Notes: generated from the sequence alone by a model not told the origin. Positions 1 to 9,804 are shown, counted from the first letter of the stretch. The stretch: DNA of 64,000 nucleotides from Gammaproteobacteria bacterium (GCA_016707425.1 JADJHU010000003.1:62001-126000), one strand, 5' to 3'. Translations and numbers: made by a program.

Positions 1-1545
1 CAGCGCTCTCCTCTGCGTCTTTCCGGTCTCGGTCTTTGGCAGCATGTCGACGATCTCCACCAGCTGCGGCACCATGAAGAGCTCGAGCCGTGCACGGCAA
101 TGACGGATAACGTCAGCGGCCGCCACATGAACACCCGGCCGCGGAACCACGAGCGCCTTGATCGCCTGGCCGAGGACGGGATCCGCCACACCGACGACCG
201 CCGCCTCGAGCACGCCCTCGAGCGTGCAGATGGCGTTCTCGACCTCACGCGGGCTCACCTTTTCACCCCGGGACTTGATGATGTCATCACGGCGCGCGAC
301 AAAGTAGAGGTAGCCGTCCGCGTCCGTACGAAACATGTCCCCTGTGTACAGCACCGTCTCGCCCGTCTCGGGGCAGATGCGCAGCCGCTCGGCGGTCTCG
401 ACGCTTTTCCGCCAGTATCCCTGCATCACGTGGCTGCCGCGCACGACGAGTTCCCCGGTGCTCCCCGCAGGGAGCCGATGGCCCTCCGCATCGACCAGCC
501 AGTGTTCCTGGTTTGGCATGCCACGCCCCACGCTGCCCGGTCGCGTGTCGAGGTCCGCGGGCGGGAGGTACGTGACCCGTTTGCACTCCGTCAGCCCGTA
601 CATGGAAAAGAGCCGTGCTCCGGGAAAGAGCCGCCGCACTGCGGCGATGTGTGCCTCGGGAAGTGCCGCGGCAGTGCTCGTCACCATGCGAAGGCGCGGA
701 GCCCGTCCCGGAGCAAGGCCCTCGAGGGCCGCAAGCATGGCGAAGAACGTCGGCACACCGGGCAGTACCGTTGCACCTTCCCGCTCGAGCGTCGCAAGCA
801 CCGCCGCCGGGAGGGCAAGCGAGCGCTCGAGGATGACCGTTGCGCCGACCCGCCAGGACATGAGGACCTGATAGAGCCCATAATCGAAACTGAGCGGCAA
901 CCCGCAGAAGATCCGGTCATCCGCACGTAACCCGAGGTAGTCGCTCACCGAGCGCAGGGCACTCACCATGTTGAGGTGGGTGAGCATCACACCCTTGGGC
1001 TCGCCTGTGGAGCCCGAGGTATAGATGAGCGCAGCAAGGTCGCGGTCGATGACCTGTACCGGGAACGGTGTTGCACCGCAATCCACCGCACACAGTGCCT
1101 CGAGATCCTCCGCCAGGAACTCCGCAGCGCCGGTGAGTGGGCGACCCGACCGCAACAGCCAGGGGCTCGCCCGGCCCTCGATGGCTGCAGCGACGAGGGA
1201 CTCAAGACTCGCCTCGTATGCGAGCGCAAACGGCTCACAGTCTGCGATCAGGTGGCGCAGCTTCGGCGCCTTGACCCCCGGGTTCACCGGCACCATCACA
1301 CCGCCGGCACGCAGCGTGCCGAGGAGCGCCACCACAAGCGGCACGCCGTTGCCGAGGAGCAGCAGCACGCGGTCGCCAGGCTGCAGACCCTGTGCGAGGA
1401 GCGCACGCGCGAAAGCCGTGCCTGCGCGATCGAGTTCGCCGTAGGTGATGGTGGTCCCGGTACAGCGCAGCGCGCTGGCGTCCGGGTCTCTCGCAGCGGC
1501 ACGCTCGAAAAACCCGTGCAGCAGCCAGGGGTCGACCGGATCCAT
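1..1545 (-). CDS. AMP-forming acyl-CoA/acyl-ACP ligase (C-terminus cut by window edge)
   Basis: Adenylate-forming enzyme that would activate a carboxylic acid as acyl-AMP and pass it to CoA or a carrier protein. I read 515 codons without a stop from an ATG at 1545 to the window edge. Visible motifs are the phosphate-binding loop YTSGSTGEPKG (about residues 175-185), YGLTE near residue 308, the TGD element in LYTGDMF, and the C-terminal PKTETGKTQRR with the catalytic lysine near residue 509, so almost the whole protein is present. The ATG lies two bases after the stop of the upstream amidotransferase gene, so the two are surely co-transcribed. Amidotransferase plus acyl ligase pairs occur in exosortase-A-associated polysaccharide loci, and a deacetylase of that type lies at 10-11 kb; that link is inference. 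The substrate is unknown. Confidence 0.9.
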   Translation of the reverse strand, partial: MDPVDPWLLHGFFERAAARDPDASALRCTGTTITYGELDRAGTAFARALLAQGLQPGDRVLLLLGNGVPLVVALLGTLRAGGVMVPVNPGVKAPKLRHLIADCEPFALAYEASLESLVAAAIEGRASPWLLRSGRPLTGAAEFLAEDLEALCAVDCGATPFPVQVIDRDLAALIYTSGSTGEPKGVMLTHLNMVSALRSVSDYLGLRADDRIFCGLPLSFDYGLYQVLMSWRVGATVILERSLALPAAVLATLEREGATVLPGVPTFFAMLAALEGLAPGRAPRLRMVTSTAAALPEAHIAAVRRLFPGARLFSMYGLTECKRVTYLPPADLDTRPGSVGRGMPNQEHWLVDAEGHRLPAGSTGELVVRGSHVMQGYWRKSVETAERLRICPETGETVLYTGDMFRTDADGYLYFVARRDDIIKSRGEKVSPREVENAICTLEGVLEAAVVGVADPVLGQAIKALVVPRPGVHVAAADVIRHCRARLELFMVPQLVEIVDMLPKTETGKTQRRAL

Positions 1546-1547
1546 CG

Positions 1548-3539
1548 TCAGGCGTGCGCCTGCCGGCGAGACGCGCCGAGCCACGATGCGGGCCCCGGCA
1601 TGCCCGCGCAGCGCGGTGCCCGGACGAACATCTCTTCGAGCAGGAGAGTCGAGAGCACGCCGACGAAGGCCATGTTGTCGGAGAATCCGATCGCCTTGCC
1701 CTCGCGGCACTTCCCCGCGAGCCGTTCCACTGCAGCCGAGTCGAAGAGACCGCTCTCACGCACACGGGCAGGCCGCAGCAGCTCCTCGACGTAGCCGAGC
1801 GAAGCATCCGCACGGAAAAAACTTGCGCTGTCCGGAGCGCGATACGGCTGCTTGGTGCGCCGCCGGATGCGCTCGGGCACGAGTCCCTCGACGCTGCGTC
1901 TGAGCAGATACTTTTCGGTGAGGCCGCGGATCTTGAGGTGTGGGGGCAGCGCGTTCGCGAACTCAATCACCCTGTGGTCGAGGAACGGGAAGCGACCCTC
2001 GATCGAACTCGCCATCGCCACCCGGTCTCCCTGTGATGAGAGCAGATAACCGCTGAGCAGCGTATGCGCCTCAACCCACTGGTCGCGGCCCAGGCCAGGC
2101 CAGCGGACGCTGCGGTCGGGGAGCCGCGAAAGCAGCGTCCCCGCAGGATCGTAACCGGCGAGCGCCGCGCGCATCCCGGGACTGAAGAGCTGCCAGGCGC
2201 GCTGCGTCGTTTTCCAGCGTGGCAGGTGGGCAAAGTCCGGCGCAGCGACGTGGTCGAGCCCCTGGCCGTAGAACTTGCGGGCAAAACCGCGACTCGCCGC
2301 GGGAGAATGCCGCAGGTAGGGATAGAGGCGCTCGAGCAGGGCCGGACGCCAGGGTGAGGCGGGATTACGGGCCCAGAAGCGCCGCACTTTCGCCTCCTTG
2401 AAGATGTCGTAGCCGCCGAACGTTTCGTCGGCCCCCTCACCGGTGAGCACCACGCGAAACCCCGCATCGCGCACGGAGCGTGACAGCAGCATCAGGGGCG
2501 TCGGCGCGGTACGCACGATCGGCGACTCACAGTGCCACACCACGCGCGGGAACTCGCGGCCGATGTCTTCCGCCGTGCACAGCACCGACGAGTGGATGGT
2601 GCCGAGGTGCGCGGCCATCTCCGACTGAAACGCGCGCTCATCGAACTCCGGATCCTCGAACCCGATCGAGAATGTACGCAGCGGTGAGCGCGTGTAGTCT
2701 CGGGTGAGCGCGGTGATGATCGCGGAGTCCAGGCCGCCGCTCAGGTACGCCCCGACCGGCACGTCAGCGCGCAGTTGCAGGCGAATTGAATCGATCAGGA
2801 GCGCACGCAGTTCCTCAGCGAGGTCCGCGGCGCCCCGCGACGCGCGCACGGGCTCGGGCGGGAAGTCCCAGTCCCAGTAGCGGCGCTCGCGGCGGCGTCC
2901 GTCGCTCTCGACGATGAGCATCGTTCCGGGTGCAAGTGCGTGCACGCCGCGGAAGGGTGTGAGCGGCTCCGTGCAGGACCAGAGGTAGAAGACCTGGGCA
3001 ACCCCGCGCCGGTCGAGTTCACGGGGGACCTCCGGCAGCGCAAAGAGCGCCTTCACCTCGGAGGCGAAAGCGATGCGTCCACCGTGCTCGGCATAGAAGA
3101 GAGGCCGGATACCCACCCGGTCACGTGCGAGGATCAGCCGGCGCGCACGTGTGTCATAGAGGGCGATGGCGAACTGGCCATTCAGGCGATCGACGAAATC
3201 CTCGCCGAATGACTCGTAGAGATGGACGATCACCTCGGTATCCGAGCGCGTGTAGAAGCGGTGGCCACGGCCCTCGAGCTCGGCGCGCAGCTCGATGTAG
3301 TTGAAGATCTCGCCGTTCAGGATCACCCAGACGTCAGACGTCTCGTTATGGATCGGCTGCCAGCCCCCACTCAGGTCGATGATGCTCAGCCGGGCGTGGG
3401 CGAGTCCGCAGGGGCCCTCCTGGAAATAGCCGTAGCCGTCCGGCCCCCGGTGATGGAGGGTGCCGATCATGGCCTCGAGCTCAGCGCGGGCTGGTGCACG
3501 CCCCGAATTGAGATCGAGGATTCCCGCTATGCCGCACAT
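1548..3539 (-). CDS. Asparagine synthase-like glutamine amidotransferase
   Basis: Two-domain, glutamine-hydrolysing amidotransferase of the AsnB family, 663 residues. The N-terminal glutaminase domain starts MCGIAGI with the nucleophile Cys2, and has the conserved RGPDG (about residues 31-35) and NGEIFNY (about 75-81). The C-terminal synthetase domain has the pyrophosphate loop SGGLDS at residues 267-272 and the GEGADE motif. It would transfer glutamine-derived ammonia to an adenylated carboxylate. The last 20 or so residues look like an unconserved tail. It sits two bases upstream of the acyl ligase, an arrangement that suggests modification of an exported glycan or small molecule rather than asparagine supply. 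Homologues in exosortase-A loci are annotated as 'amidotransferase 1'; whether this is one of them cannot be settled without a profile search. Confidence 0.88.
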   Translation of the reverse strand: MCGIAGILDLNSGRAPARAELEAMIGTLHHRGPDGYGYFQEGPCGLAHARLSIIDLSGGWQPIHNETSDVWVILNGEIFNYIELRAELEGRGHRFYTRSDTEVIVHLYESFGEDFVDRLNGQFAIALYDTRARRLILARDRVGIRPLFYAEHGGRIAFASEVKALFALPEVPRELDRRGVAQVFYLWSCTEPLTPFRGVHALAPGTMLIVESDGRRRERRYWDWDFPPEPVRASRGAADLAEELRALLIDSIRLQLRADVPVGAYLSGGLDSAIITALTRDYTRSPLRTFSIGFEDPEFDERAFQSEMAAHLGTIHSSVLCTAEDIGREFPRVVWHCESPIVRTAPTPLMLLSRSVRDAGFRVVLTGEGADETFGGYDIFKEAKVRRFWARNPASPWRPALLERLYPYLRHSPAASRGFARKFYGQGLDHVAAPDFAHLPRWKTTQRAWQLFSPGMRAALAGYDPAGTLLSRLPDRSVRWPGLGRDQWVEAHTLLSGYLLSSQGDRVAMASSIEGRFPFLDHRVIEFANALPPHLKIRGLTEKYLLRRSVEGLVPERIRRRTKQPYRAPDSASFFRADASLGYVEELLRPARVRESGLFDSAAVERLAGKCREGKAIGFSDNMAFVGVLSTLLLEEMFVRAPRCAGMPGPASWLGASRRQAHA

Positions 3540-3661
3540 CAGGGCCCCCTCAGAACCTGGCAGCCAAGTCTAGGGGAGCCGGGCCGGGCTGCGGGAATTG
3601 CGCATCGGGAATGTGAACTTTGCCCTGCTGCTCCGGCGCCGCGCTCACGGCGCCCGCGGCG

Positions 3662-3734
3662 CGTCCCCAAGGGGATTCGAACCCCTGTTACCGCCGTGAA
3701 AGGGCGATGTCCTGGGCCTCTAGACGATGGGGAC
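3662..3734 (-). tRNA. tRNA-Glu (anticodon TTC)
   Basis: On the minus strand a 7-bp acceptor stem (GTCCCCA with TGGGGAC), the anticodon arm CGCCC-TTTCACG-GGCG-type loop with anticodon TTC, and the T-arm containing GGTTCGAATCC are all visible. The discriminator is G, and CCA is not encoded. It lies 10 bases downstream of tRNA-Ala on the same strand. Confidence 0.93.
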
Positions 3735-3744
3735 CTCGAGGAAG

Positions 3745-3820
<76 letters not shown>

Positions 3821-3859
3821 AAGAGCGGCCGGAGACCTTACTGGCTGGCCCCGGTCGCG

Positions 3860-4879
3860 TCAAGTGCCGACGAGCGCATTCCGCACCGACTTGAGCGCGA
3901 CGACGACCCCGCGCGGCAGCACGATATGCACGAGGGAGCGCGCCGCCATGCGCGGCACACGCCTGATGCGTACCCCCTGCCACAGCAGCGCCAGGGATCT
4001 GTGGCGGTCGAAGGAACCTATCTGCCCGGCCGCATCGATCAACGATTCCGCGATACGCAGATCGAAAAGCTCGCGCTTGCGTCCATACAGCGCGGGATGG
4101 GCGGCCGCGATTCGCTCCAGGACCCGTATGGTTTCCAGCGGCAGGTGACCGAGCCGCACAGTCGATGACATCTGGGTGGGACTGATCCGGTAACGCAGGA
4201 GCGGTGCGTCGATATATGCGAACCGACCCAGCGCGGCAATCCGGCAGAACGCGTCGTAGTCGCAGCTGTAGCGCAGGCCGACGTCGAAGGGTCCCGCCGC
4301 CGCCAGCGCCGAAGCGCGGATCATGGTCGTCGGCGGATGCACGAAGTTGCCCCAGACGAGGTTCTCGAGCACCTCGCCGCAGCGCACCACGGGCGAGTCG
4401 CCGCCCAGCGCGAGCGACTCGGGGTAGATCGAGGGTGCCCCACCCTGCCGGTTCCAGGCCTGATAGTAGGAAGCGATGTGAGAACACTCGACCTCGCCGT
4501 GCACCCCGCTGAAGGCAGTGAAGTCGGTGGAGACGAGGACACACCGCGGATCCGCCGCAAGTACAGCCGCCTGCACCGCGATGCGCTCGGGCAGCATCAG
4601 ATCGTCCGCATCCATCAGCGCGATGAACTCGCCGCGCGCCACCGCCACTCCGGCATTGCGCGCCGCCGCGAGCCCGGCGTTCTTCTGGTCGACCACGCGG
4701 ATGCGCGGCTCGAAGCGTGCGAGCTCACCGCGCGTACCGTCCGTCGAACCGTCATTCACCACGACGACCTCGAGGTTCGGCCACGTCTGAGCAAGACAGC
4801 TCTCGATGGTCGTGGCAACGGTCCCCGCACAGTTGTACGCAGGGATCACGATCGACACGAGGGGCAGTGCGGTGTTCAT
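3860..4879 (-). CDS. Family 2 glycosyltransferase
   Basis: GT-A fold glycosyltransferase, 339 residues from the ATG at 4879; an upstream in-frame TTG at 4891 is less likely. The N-terminus has the usual GT2 pattern: a VSIVIPAYN strand, the NDGSTDGT nucleotide-binding segment and the metal-binding LMDADD motif about 90 residues in. A following ED-like catalytic region precedes a variable C-terminal third with no predicted membrane span. It probably adds one sugar to a lipid-linked intermediate at the inner face of the membrane. It lies between gltX and the tRNA pair, away from the main polysaccharide operons, so its acceptor cannot be inferred from context. Confidence 0.9.
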   Translation of the reverse strand: MNTALPLVSIVIPAYNCAGTVATTIESCLAQTWPNLEVVVVNDGSTDGTRGELARFEPRIRVVDQKNAGLAAARNAGVAVARGEFIALMDADDLMLPERIAVQAAVLAADPRCVLVSTDFTAFSGVHGEVECSHIASYYQAWNRQGGAPSIYPESLALGGDSPVVRCGEVLENLVWGNFVHPPTTMIRASALAAAGPFDVGLRYSCDYDAFCRIAALGRFAYIDAPLLRYRISPTQMSSTVRLGHLPLETIRVLERIAAAHPALYGRKRELFDLRIAESLIDAAGQIGSFDRHRSLALLWQGVRIRRVPRMAARSLVHIVLPRGVVVALKSVRNALVGT

Positions 4880-4938
4880 GTGCTGCCGCAATTTTTCTGC
4901 AGACTACCCGATCCGCTGGAATCTCGTCGTGACGACGG

Positions 4939-6402
4939 TCACCGGCCCAGGGCGCCGGATATTATGTCGAATTCCGCCCACCCGTGACGCGTGCCGGCCC
5001 CGATCGGCCTCAGGCTTTGCCCCGTCTGTGCCGCAATCCGGGCAAGTGTCCGCTCGCGTCCGAGCAGCGCCACCGTGACGTCGATCGGAGGCGATACGGT
5101 GCCTCCGCAGAGCGCCACGCGCAGCGGCTGCGCAACCTTGCCCAGCCCGAGCCCGCGCTCGCGCGCGAATGCCTCGAGCGTGGCGTGCAGCGCCGGGGCA
5201 GTCCATTCCCCGAGCGCAGCCAGTCGCTCCCGCAGCACCCCGAGCAGGGCGCGGGCCTCCCCCGTCAGGTGCTTTGCAGCGACCACGGGGTCCAGCTCCA
5301 TCGAATCGGCGAAAAAGAAGCGGCTTGCACTCGCCATCTCCTTCAGCGTCTTCACGCGCTCGCGCTGTGCACGCACGATGCCGGTGAGGAGATCCGGCGC
5401 GGCCCCCTGCACCCCGAGCCGCGCGAGCTGCGCCTCGAGGTACGGCACGAGCCGCTGGGGATCGCTGCGCATCATGTGCTGCTGGTTGAGCCACAGCAGC
5501 TTCTCCGGGTTGAAGGCCGAGGCGGCCTTGTTGACATCGTTGATGTCGAATTTCGCGATCATCTCCTCACGCGTGAAGACCTCCTGGTCGCCGTGCGACC
5601 AGCCAAGGCGCACGAGATAGTTGAGAAGCGCGTCAGGGAGGTAGCCGTCCTCGTCATACTGCAGCACGCTGACCGCCCCATGGCGCTTGGACAGCTTGGC
5701 ACCGTCGGCGCCGAGGATCATCGGCACGTGTGCATAGCGCGGCAACGGCGCACCCAGCGCGCGCAGCATGTTGATCTGCCGCGGCGTGTTGTTGAGGTGG
5801 TCGTCGCCGCGAATCACGTCCGTCACCTTCATGTCCGCGTCGTCCACGACCACACAGAAGTTGTAGGTCGGCGTCCCGTCCGGGCGGGCGATGATCAGGT
5901 CATCGAGCTCGCGGTTGCGGAAGGTGACCCGACCGTGGACAAGATCCTCCACGAGGACATCGCCATCCTGCGGGTTGCGAAAGCGGATCACGGGTTCGAC
6001 ACCTGCGCGAGGCTCCCGACGCTCGCGGCAGCGGCCGTCGTACCGCGGCTTCTCCTTGCGCGCGAGTTGCGCCGCGCGCATCGTCTCGAGCTCGTCCTTC
6101 GTGCAGTAACAGCGGTAAGCCAGGCCCCGCTCGATGAGCCCCGCGATCACCTCACGGTATCGATCAAAGCGTTGCGTCTGGAAATACGGCCCCTCGTCGT
6201 AGTCGAGGCCGAGCCACTTCATGCCCTCGAGGATCACGCGCACCGCCTCCCCGGTCGAGCGCTCACGGTCGGTGTCCTCCACGCGGAGGATGAAGCGCCC
6301 CCCGTTGTGGCGGGCCCACAGCCAGCTGAAGAGCGCGGTGCGCACACCGCCGATGTGCAGCATCCCGGTGGGGCTTGGGGCGAATCGCGTGATGACGGAC
6401 AT
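4939..6402 (-). CDS. gltX: Glutamate--tRNA ligase
   Basis: Class I aminoacyl-tRNA synthetase that charges tRNA-Glu. I start it at the ATG at 6402 (MSVITRFAPSPTG), which matches the family N-terminus; the reading frame extends 16 codons further upstream without conservation. The HIGH-type signature is LHIGG (residues 15-19), the KMSKS-type loop is KLSKRHG, and the four-cysteine zinc-binding segment found in some family members is partly present (YRCYCTKDE). The length of 487 residues is normal for bacterial GluRS. The C-terminal anticodon-binding region ends in ATRHGW-type sequence with the stop at 4939. It is one of the few housekeeping genes in the left part of the window, and its frame is intact. 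Confidence 0.96.
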   Translation of the reverse strand: MSVITRFAPSPTGMLHIGGVRTALFSWLWARHNGGRFILRVEDTDRERSTGEAVRVILEGMKWLGLDYDEGPYFQTQRFDRYREVIAGLIERGLAYRCYCTKDELETMRAAQLARKEKPRYDGRCRERREPRAGVEPVIRFRNPQDGDVLVEDLVHGRVTFRNRELDDLIIARPDGTPTYNFCVVVDDADMKVTDVIRGDDHLNNTPRQINMLRALGAPLPRYAHVPMILGADGAKLSKRHGAVSVLQYDEDGYLPDALLNYLVRLGWSHGDQEVFTREEMIAKFDINDVNKAASAFNPEKLLWLNQQHMMRSDPQRLVPYLEAQLARLGVQGAAPDLLTGIVRAQRERVKTLKEMASASRFFFADSMELDPVVAAKHLTGEARALLGVLRERLAALGEWTAPALHATLEAFARERGLGLGKVAQPLRVALCGGTVSPPIDVTVALLGRERTLARIAAQTGQSLRPIGAGTRHGWAEFDIISGALGR

Positions 6403-6504
6403 TTGGGCCTGCGGGGTGCCTGGGGAGCGCGGGATTATACGGACCCGCACGGGTGCGATTGCACCCGCCCCGCCTGCGCCTTAGACTTCGCGCCTCTCCA
6501 GGGC

Positions 6505-6579
6505 GGGCGGTTAGCTCAGCGGTAGAGCACTGCTTTCACACGGCAGGGGTCACTGGTTCAATCCCAGTACCGCCCACCA
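6505..6579 (+). tRNA. tRNA-Val (anticodon CAC)
   Basis: A plus-strand cloverleaf with acceptor GGGCGGT/ACCGCCC, D-arm TAGCTCAGCGGTAGAGC, anticodon stem CTGCT/GGCAG with loop TTCACAC (anticodon CAC), T-arm GGTTCAATCC, discriminator A and an encoded CCA. The last A of CCA is also the A of an ATG that opens the following acyltransferase frame. Confidence 0.93.
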
Positions 6580-7788
6580 TGTCCGGTCCGCGTTCGCCCG
6601 AGTCCATGCCGCCACCGAGGCCCGCCGAGTCCGCCCGCTACCCCTCGCTCGACGGCGTGCGAGGCCTCGCCATCCTGCTCGTGCTGCTGCACAACACCGA
6701 CGAGATGACGGGCCACGATTCGATGCTCGGCCGTGTGGTCGACGTCCTGATGGACCGCGGCTGGATCGGGGTGCAGCTCTTCTTCGTGCTCTCCGGGTTT
6801 CTCATCACAGGGGCGCTGCTCGACAGCCGCGCCGCCCCGAACTATTACCGTGCCTTTTTCGGACGGCGCACGCTGCGTATCTTTCCCCTCTACTACTCCG
6901 TCCTGCTCACGCTGCTCGTGCTCGCGCCGCTCCTCACGGGATTCGATCCCGACCCGCACGCGCGTGCGAGCGACAAGCTCTGGCTCTGGCTGTACGTGTC
7001 GAACTGGGCCCAGCCCCTCGGCCACCACGTCAACGGCTTCGCGCACTTCTGGTCGCTCGCCGTCGAGGAGCAGTTCTATCTCCTCTGGCCCTTCGTCGTG
7101 CGGCGCTGCGACGCTGCACGCCTGCTCAAGGTCTGCTCGGGCGTATTCCTCGTCGCCCTGGCTGCGCGGCTCGCCATACGCGCCGCAGGCGGCGATCCCG
7201 AGATGGCCTACGAGTTCACGGTCTGCCGCATGGACGCGCTCGCCTCGGGTGCAGCGGTTGCCGCGCTCGTGCGTCTGCCGGGGTGCGATACGCGGCTGCG
7301 CACTGCGTTCCCGCGGATCGCCCTTGCCGCGCTCGTGCTCGCTGGCGTCGGCGCCACCGTGACGCACTTCTATGCACGCAGTTCCTTCAGCGGGCAGACC
7401 CTCGGCTATGCTCTGCTCTCGCTCGTGCTCGCAGTGCTCGTACTCGGAGGGTATCTGCACGACGCGCCCCCCGCAGCGGGAACACATCCCGCCGCGGGTC
7501 GGCATGACGCTTCCCATCACTGGCGACTGCTGCGACCCGACGCTGCGCTCCCTCGGCCAGTACAGCTACGGGATCTACGTCTTCCACCGGCTCTACATCG
7601 TCTTCATCGGCGAGCCGCTGCTGCGCACGCGTTATGGCGAAACCGCACTCAGCCTCGGCCCGCAGATCGCCTACTTCCTTGCTGTGAGCGCCGCCAGCCT
7701 TGCCACGGCCGTTGTCTCCTACCATCTGCTCGAGCGCCCGTTCCTGCGCCTCAAGCGCCTGTTCGTGCCTGCTACGGCCCCGGGCTGA
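6579..7788 (+). CDS. Acyltransferase 3 family membrane protein (frameshifted near 7467-7472)
   Basis: Integral membrane O-acyltransferase of the type that acetylates surface glycans or lipid carriers. Motifs in the first frame are SLDGVRGLAI (about residues 24-33), FFVLSGFLITG, RRTLRIFPLYY and FWSLAVEEQFYLLWP, with many hydrophobic segments. After GGYLHDAP the frame loses similarity. The expected C-terminal helices (YSYGIYVFH, AYFLAVSAASLA, LLERPFLRLKRLF) continue in the +1 frame to the stop at 7786-7788. Removing one C from the C6 run at 7467-7472 restores a 402-residue protein of normal length. The ATG at 6579 overlaps the tRNA-Val CCA by one base; the next ATG at 6606 is an equally good start. 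Its end overlaps the convergent beta-helix gene by 17 bases. Confidence 0.82.
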
Positions 7789-9804
7789 CGGCAGGCGCGG
7801 TGCCGCCGGTCCAGGTGTTACCCGAGCCGCTGATGGCCGGTGAGCTCGCACACCAGCTCTCGCGGTACACGAACACATCGGAGGACTCGCCCGTGAGCGT
7901 GATCCGGTTGTTCGTGAAGGTCAGCGACATCGGACAGGCCACCATCGCCGGGTTCCCCACGTCGAAGATATAGCCCGCATCCGTGTAGTTCGGGTTCGCC
8001 GTGATCACGTTGTCGTGGAAGTTCAGCCGCAGGCGGTTCCCGGAGCCGCGCACCACATCCTCGTAACGATGGTCGTTGGCCAGATGAATGCGCGTGAAGG
8101 TGTTGTTCCACGCCTCGACCGCCCCACCCCGCCGTCCATCAGAAACGCCTGCCCCGCCACGTTGTCCACGAGGTTGTCGTGCACCTTGATGTCACTGATC
8201 GAGTCCTTGCCCCAGCACGCACCGCCGAAGGAGTCCTCGTGAAGCTGAATCAGCGCGCGCGAGTGCGGAATGTTCTGGATGCGATTCCAGCCCACCTCCG
8301 TGTTCTGCTGAGGCGCCGACAGATAGATGGCATGGGTCGGCTCGCTCGGATTCGCAGGACTCGTGTTGTGGATGTAGTTGCCGAGGACCTGGACGTCACG
8401 CGAGGTTCCAATCTCGATGATGTCGCCGCCTGAGCCACCCGCCATGCCACCGGTGTCACGCCCGTCGATGTCGAGCGCAACAATGCGAACACGCTGCGCA
8501 TAACCCTGCACGCTCGCCGGGTTGTTGCACGCGGCCACCGAGACCGGCGGCCCGACCATCGCCACCCCGGAAGCCTGCGTGTGCGCCAGCACGATCCGGA
8601 ATCCCGCAAGCGTCCAGTCCGACACGCTCTCGTAATTGCCGAACAGCTTCGACGGCCGGTCAAGCAGAAGCTCCGCAACCTCACCCGGATACGCAAGCAC
8701 GGCGATCGGCTGCGCCTGCGTGCCCGAACGGTCCGGCCGCACGAAATTGTCGTTGAACCATCCGTTCGCCGCATCACTCGCGCGGTACTGCCCCGCACGC
8801 ACGTAGATCACGTCCCCCGCCCGCGCCGAGCCGCGGGCCAGCGCATTCACCGTACGGCACGGCCGTGCCATGTCGTTCGCCACGCAGGAACCGTCGTTCC
8901 CCGTCGTCGCCACATACCAGATGTTCCCCGTGTGCGTCCCGATGCTCACGCTCTTGCCACAGGCCGATACCGGCGTGCCGTTCCAGCTCTGAACCGTCTT
9001 CGTGCCATCCGCACAGTAGATCGTAAACCGCGCCCCCAGCGGCGCACTCGAAAGATCCGTGTAGTACCCCGCCATCGTGCTCGCCACCGGCGGCGACGCA
9101 GGCGGGGCAGGAGCAGGCGCAGGTGCGGGCGCAGGCGCGGGCGCAGGTGCGGGCGCAGGCGCAGGCGCGGGCGCAGGTGCGGCCGCCGAGACCGTCAGGC
9201 TGAACGCCGCCAGCGAAGCACTCGCCTTGCCGTCGCTCACCGAGATCACGATCCCGCTCGTCGTGCCCACATCACCGGCAGAGGGTGTGCCCGTGAGCGC
9301 TCCCGTCGACAGCCAGAAGCTCGCCCACGCGGGCTTGTTCGCGATCGAGAAGCTGAGCGCATCGCCGTTGGCATCCGACGCACTCGGAGTGAAGCTGTAC
9401 GCGGTACCGGCCGAGACGGTCGTCCCGGGCGCGCCCGAGATCCGCGGCGCGACGTTGGTCGTCGTGGGTGAGGCCACCTTGATTCCAAAGGCAGGAAGCG
9501 CCGCGGTCGACCTGCCGTCGCTCGCACTGATGACGATGTTCTGGTAGGAGCCGACGGCCCCCGCGAGCGGCGTGCCGCTGAGAGTTCCGGTGCGACGATT
9601 GAAGGACGCCCATGCAGGCTTGTTTGCGATCCGGAAGGCGAGCCATTTCCAGCGCGACGTCGACGTCGACGTCGCCTGAGGCTGAAAGGCATAGGGCTGC
9701 CCGACGACGGAGGTCGCCGGCGGCGTACCGGAGATCGTGACGGAGGCAAGCGCGATGCTCGCGGTGAGCGGCCAGAGCAGAAGCGAGCGCAGCAGTGGAT
9801 TCAT
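7772..9804 (-). CDS. Secreted Ig-like/parallel beta-helix protein, copy A (frameshifted near 8122-8125)
   Basis: Predicted exported protein. It starts at the ATG at 9804 with a signal peptide (MNPLLRSLLLWPLTASIALAS). Two putative Ig or cadherin-like modules of about 90 residues follow, with the recurring pattern GTPxAGDVGT, VSDGxASASLAAF and FSIxNKPAWASF. Next come a long Ala-Pro linker and a C-terminal domain with the repeated strand-turn pattern of right-handed beta-helix proteins (GDVIYVRAGQY, SDWTLAGFRIV, GNYIHNTSP, DNLVDNVAGQAF). In frame it ends prematurely near 8023. The missing C-terminus (RLRLNFHDNVITANP to the TAG at 7772) is in another frame. Copy B has five Cs where this copy has four at 8122-8125, so one lost C explains the break. 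A six-base in-frame difference lies near 8050. A c-di-GMP riboswitch precedes it. The enzymatic role, perhaps glycan lyase or epimerase, is unproven. Confidence 0.82.
7789..9273. repeat. Direct repeat, copy A, of beta-helix coding sequence
   Basis: Nearly identical, in the same orientation, to 12724-14154. The match begins one base after the acyltransferase stop and covers the whole beta-helix domain, the linker and the last strands of an Ig-like module. Visible differences are isolated substitutions, a six-base gap near 8050, a one-base gap at 8122-8125, and a longer Ala-Pro linker in this copy. The two copies are offset by about 4.9 kb. Confidence 0.9.
9106..9180. repeat. Short tandem repeat encoding an Ala-Pro linker
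   Basis: A run of GCAGGC/GCGGGC hexamers that encodes (Ala-Pro)n between the Ig-like modules and the beta-helix of copy A. The homologous linker in copy B (about 14048-14068) is far shorter, so the tract changes length readily. Confidence 0.85.

Noticed and set aside
4984..6525. Long open frame on the plus strand opposite gltX
   Set aside because: GC-rich antisense frame over a conserved gene; no family pattern and composition typical of a shadow frame.
9106..9180. GCAGGC hexamer tract as a CRISPR or non-coding satellite
   Set aside because: It is in frame and encodes the Ala-Pro linker of copy A; there are no spacers.
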